A stretch of 64,000 nucleotides of DNA, taken from positions 1 through 64,000 of the forward strand of contig NZ_QHKM01000003.1 of assembly GCF_003258365.1 (NCBI RefSeq), given 5' to 3'. The notes under the pieces were generated by a model. It saw only the letters and a list, made by a program, of their open reading frames with translations, had not been told where the DNA came from and ran no database searches. This stretch comes from Hymenobacter edaphi. Its GTDB lineage: Bacteria; Bacteroidota; Bacteroidia; Cytophagales; Hymenobacteraceae. Positions within the stretch are counted from its first letter, which is position 1; each line of letters begins with the position of its first letter. The position numbers and the translations under genes were made by a program. Positions 9,176 through 16,700 of the stretch are shown one piece after another.

Positions 9176-9379
9176 GGGAATGGTAGCACGGAAGGAAGAA
9201 CGATTGAACTATCAATCATTTTTTGAATTAAAACCGCATTTCCTATTGCTATATCTCTAATTTGGGTGTGTGATTCGGGGCAAGGCCAGAGAGATGGAGG
9301 CTATTGCGCGGCGGCCCCACCGATGGGCGCCCGGTGGTTGGCGGAAAAGAAGACAGTGTCATTTTCACGGCTTATTCGA

Positions 9380-10975
9380 ATGAAACGAGTACTCCCACTA
9401 CTCCTTACTACCCTGTGCTATGTGCTGTGGCTGCTACCGGCCCGGGCCCAGGCGCCCCAGTGGCAATGGGCTAATGCCCAATCGTTTGTGGTAAATAGCG
9501 TCGCTACCGATATCCAGGGCAATGCCTACGTCACCGGGCAGTTCAGCGGCAGTATCACCGTTGGGCGCTTTTCGCTCACCAGCAGCAGCGCCATCGGCGA
9601 CCTGCTGGTGGCCAAGTTCAACCCCAGCGGCCGGGCCGAGTGGGTGACGCCGCTGGCCGCCCAGCCGCTGCCCGGCGCCGGCGCCGGGACCTTCGCCAGC
9701 GGCACCGATATCAGCGTGAATCCCGCCACGGGCGAGTCGGTGGTGGTGGGGCGCATGAACGGGCTGTTTGCCGGCTCGGTGCCGGGCAGCAACCTGCCGG
9801 CCGACCAGTACATTTCCGACAAGTTCGTGGTGCTGAAGCTGACGGCGGCGGGCAGCATACAGTGGGCGGTGCAGGGCGGCAGCACCAACCTGCCCACCAC
9901 CTGCAACGCCGTGGCCACCGACGCGGCCGGCAACAGCTACCTGACCGGCATCAGCTACGGCTACCGGCTCAGCAGCGGCGGCAGCGTGGGGGCCGGGCCG
10001 CGGCAGCTGTTCGTGCTGTCGTTGAACGGCACGGGCGCGTTCCGCTGGAACACCCTGGCCTCGGCCCCGCTCAGCGCTATGGGTATTGACATCGGCACCG
10101 ATGCCCTGCACGGCGTGTACCTGCTCGGTACCTACTTCGGGCCGCTGACCATCGGCGGCAGCACCCTGCCCGGGCCGCCCTCCGGCACGGTGCTGGCCCG
10201 CCTCGATGGCACTACCGGCAGCGTGGCCTGGGCCCGCGGCGACCAAAGCGGTGCCACGGCTCTGGCCGTGGATGCGGCGGGCCACAGCTACCTGACGGGC
10301 GGCTTCAGCGGCAGCTACGCCCTGGGCACCGCCAGCCTAACAGCCTCGGCCGGGCGCGAAGGATTTGTGGCCCACCTCGACCCCAGTGGCACCGTAGCGT
10401 GGCTGCAGTCGGTGGGCGCGGCCGAAGCCAACGGCGGCGTGGCCTTGTCCGACGGGGCGCCGGTAGTGTGGCTGAAGCGTACGGCCAGCGGCGGCGCCGT
10501 CGTTGGGCTGAAGTCCGGCGGAGCCATCAACTGGGAGCTGGCCGCCAGCGGCATCGATGGGGGCAAGTGCCTGGCCACGGCGCCGGGCCTGACGCCGCTG
10601 CAGCGCCGGGTGGTTACGGGCGGTTCCTTCACCGGCGCGGCTACCTTCGGCAGCCACAACGTATCGGCGGCCGGCAGCGGCCATTTTCTCGCGTCCCTGC
10701 GCTTCGTGCAGCCCATCGGCCCGGGCAACGCCGTGCCGCTGAGCGCGTACCCCAACCCGGCCCAGGACCTGCTGACGGTGCGCCTGCCCACGGCGGCCGG
10801 TACCAGCGTGCAGCTGGTGAATCTGCAGGGCCGGGTGGTGCGCCAGCACCTCGGCTCCGATGGCCCCGGCGTGCCGGAGCTGGTCTGGAACGTGGCCGGC
10901 CTGCCGCGGGGCCTCTACACCGTGCGGGCCGTGGGCAGTGGGCAGGTACAAACCCTGCTAGTGGAGCTGAACTGA
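9380..10975 (+). CDS. T9SS-secreted repeat protein
   Basis: 531 residues. Signal peptide MKRVLPLLLTTLCYVLWLLP, then repeated units of the pattern A.D..GN.Y.TG.F.G (near residues 34-50, 175-195 and 295-315), like SBBP-type beta-propeller repeats. The last 75 residues begin AYPNPAQDLLTVRLP and end LPRGLYTVRAVG...LLVELN. That is a classic type IX sorting domain (type A), so the protein should cross the outer membrane by the Por/Spr system and be released or anchored on the surface. ATG 9380 is chosen because the signal peptide begins there. Substrate or binding partner unknown. Confidence 0.85.
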   Translation: MKRVLPLLLTTLCYVLWLLPARAQAPQWQWANAQSFVVNSVATDIQGNAYVTGQFSGSITVGRFSLTSSSAIGDLLVAKFNPSGRAEWVTPLAAQPLPGAGAGTFASGTDISVNPATGESVVVGRMNGLFAGSVPGSNLPADQYISDKFVVLKLTAAGSIQWAVQGGSTNLPTTCNAVATDAAGNSYLTGISYGYRLSSGGSVGAGPRQLFVLSLNGTGAFRWNTLASAPLSAMGIDIGTDALHGVYLLGTYFGPLTIGGSTLPGPPSGTVLARLDGTTGSVAWARGDQSGATALAVDAAGHSYLTGGFSGSYALGTASLTASAGREGFVAHLDPSGTVAWLQSVGAAEANGGVALSDGAPVVWLKRTASGGAVVGLKSGGAINWELAASGIDGGKCLATAPGLTPLQRRVVTGGSFTGAATFGSHNVSAAGSGHFLASLRFVQPIGPGNAVPLSAYPNPAQDLLTVRLPTAAGTSVQLVNLQGRVVRQHLGSDGPGVPELVWNVAGLPRGLYTVRAVGSGQVQTLLVELN

Positions 10976-11014
10976 CTTCCGGCGCGGCGTTTCCTTTCGA
11001 CTATACAACCGGCC

Positions 11015-11073
11015 AACCCAACTCGGGCCGGGCCCTGCAAGCGTGCTTGCGGCGCCCGGCCCGAGTTGGGTTT
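11015..11073. terminator. Bidirectional terminator with nested hairpin
   Basis: A perfect 18-bp stem (11015-11032 with 11055-11072). Its loop contains a second hairpin, GCAAGC GT GCTTGC (11037-11050). It lies between two convergent genes, so it can end both transcripts. Confidence 0.8.
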
Positions 11074-11094
11074 CGGCGAGGTGGAAAATGCGCC

Positions 11095-12435
11095 TCAGAG
11101 GCCGACGCGGGTGAAATACAGCCGCAGCTTCATCGGGGCGGCTGTGCTCTGGCCGCTGCCGAGCACCACGCGCTCGGCCACGTCGCCGGAGCCGGGGCCG
11201 AGCAGGATGCCGTGGTTGGCGAGGCTACCGGCCAGTACCTGCGCGCAGTAGTTGGTGAGCGGCACGGCGTAGGTGCCGCGCTCCAGCCCGGTGCGCGGCG
11301 AGACGCCCCGTTGGTAGCTGGCCGTGATGATGTTGCTGCCGCTATCGAGGAAGTACGCGCCGGCGTGGTTGCCGGCATCGGTGAGGCGCGGGATGAGGGC
11401 CACGGGCGGGGGCAGAAAGCGGTTTTCGCTGTCGGTCGTCACTTCCGCGTCCAGCACCGCGGCGTTGACGACGAGGTTGCCGCCCAGCTGCTGCAGCTCC
11501 CGCAGGTACGGAAACTCCACCTTGGTCTGCAGCCCCAGCCCGGCCTCGATGTAGGTTTCCTCGGCCGTGCGGGCGCTGGGCAGCGCCTGGCGCATACCCG
11601 TGAGCGGGCTGAGCAGGCTGCTGCGCCGGTCGGCTTCCAGCTGGTAGAAGTGCCTGGGCCCGCTGGATACGGCGAAATCAACCGTGCCGTAGGTGTCGGG
11701 CGCCCAGGGCAGGTGGTAGTAGAGCTGCAGCACCGAGGAGGCCACCGTGAAGCGCAGCAGCGCCGCGTCGTCGCTGGGGCCGGGCGTGAGCACCAGGCCG
11801 GGCAGCCGGGCCAGCAGCTCGTCGGTGGTGCTCAGCGCGCCCTGCTGCGTGGCCTCGAACAGGCTCCGGCCCAGGCTCGGGTCGAGGCGCACGCGCACGG
11901 TGGGCAGCGGCTTGCGGGCCCGGAACGCGACGTCGCCCAGCGTGGCCGCGTCGTAGGGGCGGGCGTCGGCGGTGTAGTAGGTGGCGGTGCCGCGCAGGTC
12001 GGTTTGCAGCCGGTGCACCCGCAGGTGCTGGGTGCGGGTGGTGTCGCCGTAGCGGTAGCCGTCGGTGGCCAGCACCAGCACCACCGAGTCGAACACGGCC
12101 TCGGTTTCGGGCACTGCCGCGCCGCTGGGGGCCACCTGCAGGTAGCTGCGGGCCGTGACGGTGCCCAGGCGCCCGTCGTGGTAGCGGCCCAGCAGCAGGT
12201 AGCCCGACACGGACGAGGCTACCGAATCGGTGAGGACCGTGGCGGTGCGCACCGTCAGCGTGTCGGTGAAGACGGTGCCGAGGGTACCGGCGCTGGCGGG
12301 CAGCGCGTTTTCGAAGTCCGGGCTGCTGGCTTCGCAGCCGGCCAGCAGCCCCAGCAGGTGCAGCAGGCCCAGCAGCAGGGCCGCGCCGGGCCCGACCCGG
12401 GCGGGGCGGCGCAGGCGCTTAGTCGGGCGACTCAT
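11095..12435 (-). CDS. DUF4270-family lipoprotein
   Basis: 446 residues. Lipoprotein signal with lipobox LLAGC (Cys34). The body is beta-rich with FDSVVLVLATDGYRYGDTTRTQHLRVHRL, the pattern of DUF4270 proteins, which are envelope lipoproteins known from Bacteroidota and without a settled function. The start at 12435 overlaps the last 17 bases of the kelch gene upstream on the same strand, so the two are probably translationally coupled. Both carry lipoboxes and likely work together at the cell envelope. It ends against the bidirectional terminator. Confidence 0.82.
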   Translation of the reverse strand: MSRPTKRLRRPARVGPGAALLLGLLHLLGLLAGCEASSPDFENALPASAGTLGTVFTDTLTVRTATVLTDSVASSVSGYLLLGRYHDGRLGTVTARSYLQVAPSGAAVPETEAVFDSVVLVLATDGYRYGDTTRTQHLRVHRLQTDLRGTATYYTADARPYDAATLGDVAFRARKPLPTVRVRLDPSLGRSLFEATQQGALSTTDELLARLPGLVLTPGPSDDAALLRFTVASSVLQLYYHLPWAPDTYGTVDFAVSSGPRHFYQLEADRRSSLLSPLTGMRQALPSARTAEETYIEAGLGLQTKVEFPYLRELQQLGGNLVVNAAVLDAEVTTDSENRFLPPPVALIPRLTDAGNHAGAYFLDSGSNIITASYQRGVSPRTGLERGTYAVPLTNYCAQVLAGSLANHGILLGPGSGDVAERVVLGSGQSTAAPMKLRLYFTRVGL

Positions 12436-13414
12436 TGGGCGCAATCTGCCAGAGGTCATCGAGGCGCAGGGCGCTGGCCAGGCCGAGGCCCACGTAGCCC
12501 CGGTCGCCCAGCCCGAAGCTGATGGGGTAGGTGCGGGCCACGCCGCCGAACGAGGTTTTCTGCGTCCAAGTGTCGGCTTCGGGGGCGTACTCGTAGCAAG
12601 AGGTGAGCGTGCTGCCGTTGATGCCCAGGGCCACGAAGCCGTGCGTGCCCACCACGAAGGCCGTGGCGTTGGCCCGCGGCAGGGCGCTGTAGTCGTAGTC
12701 GTAATCGGTGCTGTTGATCAGCTCCCGGTGCTGGGTCCACAGCTCGTTTGTGGGGTCGTACGACCACACGTCGGCCATGTAGGAGCCGTTGTCGGAGCCG
12801 AGCAGCAGGTAGCCCTGGTTGTTCAGGGTGAAGGCCACCGCGCCCTGCCGCTTGTTGCCGCCGAACGAGGGCTTCTGCGTCCACTGGTCGGTGGCCGGGT
12901 CGTACTGCCAGAAGTCCTTTTTGGCGTTGCCGTCGAAGCCGGTGCCGAGGTAGCCCTTGCCGGCAATGCTCAGGGCCACGGCGCCGTAGCGGGCCGAGCC
13001 ACCGAAGTCGGCCTTGCGCGTCCACTGGTTGGCCACGGGGTCGTACTCGTAGAAGTCGCGCAGCTTGTTGGCCCCGTCGTAGCCGGTGCCCACGTAGCCC
13101 TTGCCGCCGGCGCTGAAGCCCACGGCCAAGTAGCGGCCCACGCCCGGGAAATCGGCTTTCTGGGTCCAGGTGTTGGTGGCGGGATTGTACTCCCAGAAAT
13201 CCACAAACTTGCTTGTGCCATCGGTGCCCAAGCCCACGTAGGCCTTGTCGCCGATGGTGAAGCTTACGGCCGCGTTGCGGGCCAGGCCCTCGAATTGGGA
13301 GCGGCCGGACCACACGCCCAGAATGTCTTCGGTGGTGGTCGTATCGTCGTCGTTGCACCCGGCCAGGCATAGCACAGCCAGCACCAGCAGCCAGTGCGGG
13401 AGGAATCTTTTCAT
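12419..13414 (-). CDS. Kelch-repeat lipoprotein
   Basis: 331 residues with lipobox LCLAGC (Cys20) after MKRFLPHWLL. About six kelch-like repeats follow, each with a G.GYVG.G turn, then a DFWEYDP or DFYEYDP strand and W.QKA.F (for example WEYNPATNTWTQKADFPG). These fold as a beta-propeller, probably a binding surface in the periplasm or outside the cell. ATG 13414 is chosen for the lipoprotein signal. It leads an operon with the overlapping DUF4270 gene. A perfect -7 box lies upstream at 13511-13518. Confidence 0.9.
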   Translation of the reverse strand: MKRFLPHWLLVLAVLCLAGCNDDDTTTTEDILGVWSGRSQFEGLARNAAVSFTIGDKAYVGLGTDGTSKFVDFWEYNPATNTWTQKADFPGVGRYLAVGFSAGGKGYVGTGYDGANKLRDFYEYDPVANQWTRKADFGGSARYGAVALSIAGKGYLGTGFDGNAKKDFWQYDPATDQWTQKPSFGGNKRQGAVAFTLNNQGYLLLGSDNGSYMADVWSYDPTNELWTQHRELINSTDYDYDYSALPRANATAFVVGTHGFVALGINGSTLTSCYEYAPEADTWTQKTSFGGVARTYPISFGLGDRGYVGLGLASALRLDDLWQIAPNESPD

Positions 13415-13750
13415 GAAAGCAGAAGGGGGTAAAGCGGAGATGTCAGCAGCGGCCGCCAAAGCGGGCAGTCGGGTGGCGCCCCCGGGTTCTGCCCTGCTGC
13501 TGTATCGAGCCAAAAGTAGGCGGGGCGGTTGCGCCCGGGGGGCGGATTTCTGCTATTGGGGCCGAATCATCGACCAATCCCCGCATTTTGCCGCCCGTTC
13601 CGAAAGGCGGATTCCGGCCCCGGCGGCGGCATTATCCCGGGGCCGGATGGAATGCAACCAAGCCGGTAAAGTGTTGACAATCACTCGGGCGGGAAGTCCG
13701 CCAACTTTTTCGGAAATTGTAGGCGGATAACTCCGTCTGAAGGCATTTGT
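13415..13750. other. Divergent intergenic region, kelch gene / giant exported protein
   Basis: 336 bases without a gene I can support. It holds the minus-strand -7 box at 13511-13518 and a short inverted repeat GGCGG-GAAGT-CCGCC (13688-13702) followed by five T, about 45 bases before the giant gene. I cannot point to a convincing plus-strand promoter. Confidence 0.5.
13511..13518 (-). promoter_or_regulatory. -7 box of the kelch/DUF4270 operon
   Basis: TACTTTTG on the minus strand matches TAnnTTTG exactly, 96 bases upstream of the kelch ATG. No matching -33 element is evident. Confidence 0.45.
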
Positions 13751-16700
13751 ATGAAGCAATTCGCAGTGTGGGGGCTTAGCGCGCTGATGGCGTGGGGAGC
13801 GGCAAGTAACGGCCGCGCCCAAACGACCAAGCCGCCGACGGCCCCCGCCGCCACTCCACCCGTATCGGCCGCCCCCGCCACCCCTCGTCCGGGCAGCGGC
13901 CCCTTTAGCTCCGACCCGACCACGTTCATCGGCGAGGTCGTGGCCGTGATGACGGCCACCAAGAACCCGGGCGCCATTGCCCAGGTCGAGCAGCTGCGCC
14001 AGCTGTGGGCGTCCAACAAGCTTACCGCCTCGCAGCAGGCCAAGGTCATCGAGCTGGCCCGCAAGATGCAGGAGCGGCGGCTGAAGCCGCGCCCGCACCT
14101 GGAGGCCTTCTGGGGCCTGCTCATTGCCAGCAAGCAGGGCGCGCAGCCGCTCACCGACGCGCAGACCGACCAGCTGCTGGCCGTGACCGAAAAAGCCCTG
14201 GCCCCGCAGGACCTGAAGGAGCTGCAGCAGTTTATCAGCAGCACCACGCAGTTCTTGAAGACGCGCCAGCTCTACAGCTCGCGCTACAACCGCCTGCGCC
14301 TGACCAACAGCTCGGCTATCACCTTCGCCTACAACGAGCTGGACTCGCCCATGCCTGCCGGCACCGCGGCCGGGGGCGGCGGCTGGGACGCGCCCAAGCC
14401 GGCCGCGCCCAAGCCCGAGCCGGCGAAGCCCGCCGCGCCTAAGCCGGCGGCCGCCAAACCGGCGGCCAAGCCCGCCGCCCCGAAGCCCAAGCCCGCGCCC
14501 GCCAAGAAAAAGAGCAGCGGCTGGGACGATTGGGATTCCGGCGACTGGGGCAGCAGCGGCTGGGGCAGCAGCTCCGACGACGGCTGGGGCGCCCCGGCCA
14601 AGAAAAAAGCCGCTCCCGCCAAGAAAACCACCGCCGCCAAGCCGGCCGCGAAGCCCGCGGCCACCAAAGCCGCCGAGCCCGCCAAGCCCGTGGAGGTGTG
14701 GAAGGACGAGCCCACCCCGGCCGCCGACGCCACGCCCGCCTACGTGGACACCTACATGGCGCCGAGCACCCGCGGCCCGGTTATCGAGCTGAAGGACGCG
14801 GACCTGGTCATTGCCACCAGCTACGACTCGGTGGTGATTCAGAAAACCAGCGGCACGCTCTCCACGCTCACCGGCAAGTTCGTGGGCAAGGGCGGCACCT
14901 TCGGCTGGCAGATCAACAACAACCCGCTCACGGCCGAGCTGGGCAGCTACGACTTCGACGTGAACAAGCCGGAGTTCAAGGCCGAGCCCGTGACCCTGAG
15001 CTACCCGGCCGTGCTGACGGCCCCGGTGAAGGGCGCCCTGGCCTACAAGGCCGTGCAGCGCAAGGGCGGCGGCGACACCGGCTACCCGCGCTTCGTGTCG
15101 CTCACGAACGACGCGCAGGTGAAGAACATCGGCGACAACATCACTTACCAGGGCGGCTTCTCGCTGAACGGCACGAAGATGTACTCGGCCACGCTCGACG
15201 GCTCCCTGTCGCGCATCACGGTGAGCTACGAGGGCAAGCCGCGCTTCCGGGCCGCCTCGCGCAGCTACCAGCTCGGCGACACGCTCATTCAGGCCAACCG
15301 CGCCGCCATTACCATCTTCGAGGGCAAGTCCGACTCGGTGACGCACCCCGGGGCCAAGCTGAAGTACTCCAAGCCGCGGCAGGTGCTGCTGCTGGCCCGC
15401 GAGGAAGGCCTCTACAAAACCACGCCCTACACCGACTCCTACCACCAGATGGAGCTGTCGGCCGAGCAGCTGACGTGGAACCTGAAGACGCCCGACATCG
15501 ACTTCCAGACGCTGACGGCCAAAAACCAGGTGACGGCGGGCTTCGAGTCCAAGGAATTCTTCACCAACACCCGCTTCCAGCAGATTCACTCCATCAACCG
15601 CCTGCACCCCTTGCAGATGGTGGTGGGCTACAGCCAGACGCACAACAACGTGAAGAAATTCATGGTGCAGGATCTGGTCGATGCGCTGCAGATCAAGGAA
15701 GCCAACGCCCGCTCGGCCATTTCGGGCCTGGCCCGCGACGGGTACGTGAGCATCAACCCGGTGACGGGCGAGGTGACGCTGCTGCCCAAGGCCCTGCACT
15801 ACGTCAGCTCGGCCCGCGGCAAAAAGGACTACGACCACATTGCCATCAAGTCGTTGGCCGCCAACGGCAAAAACGCCTCGCTGAACCTGAACAGCAACAC
15901 CCTGCTGGTGCGCGGCGTGGACCGCTTCAACTTCTCCGACGACTCGGTGACGGTGTTTGTGAAGCCGGATTCGAGCATCGTGCGCATCCAGAAAAACCGC
16001 AACATCGAGTTCAACGGCACGGTGGTGGCCTCGGCCTTCATCTTCAAGGGCCGGGAGTTCAAGTTTGACTACGATGGGTTCTACATCGACATGTTCAAGA
16101 TTGACTCCATCATCGTGAAGGGCAAGGGCTCCAAGGGCTCGGCCCTGAAGGCGCGCAAGGAGAATGACTTCGCCCTGACCAACAAGGGCAACAAGGCCAC
16201 CGGCCGCCTCTACATCAACGCCCCGAACAACAAGTCGGGCCGCAAGAAGCTGGGCGCCTACCCGGCCTTCGACGCGACGACCGGCGCCTACGTGTTCTTC
16301 AACAAGCCCGAGGTGCTCGGCGGCGCCTACGACACGACCATCTATTTCGACATTCCGCCCTTCAAGCTCGACTCGCTCAACAACGCGAACCGCTCGGCGG
16401 TGGGCTTTAAGGGCACGTTCGTGTCGGGCGGCATCCTGCCGAACTTCAAGACCAAGCTCACCATGCAGGACGACGGCTCGCTGGGCTTCGTCTACAACGC
16501 GCCCAAGGAGGGCTTCCCGGTGTACGGGGGCAAGGGGCGCCTCTTCAACCAGGTGAAGATGAGCAACCGCGGCATTCAGGGCGACGGGCAGATGACCTAC
16601 CTCTCGGCCACCCTCAACAGCGACCAGTTCATCTTCTACAAGGACTCGGTGGTGACGGTGGGCAAGACGGCCAGCATCAAGGAAGGCACCCTGAACGGGG

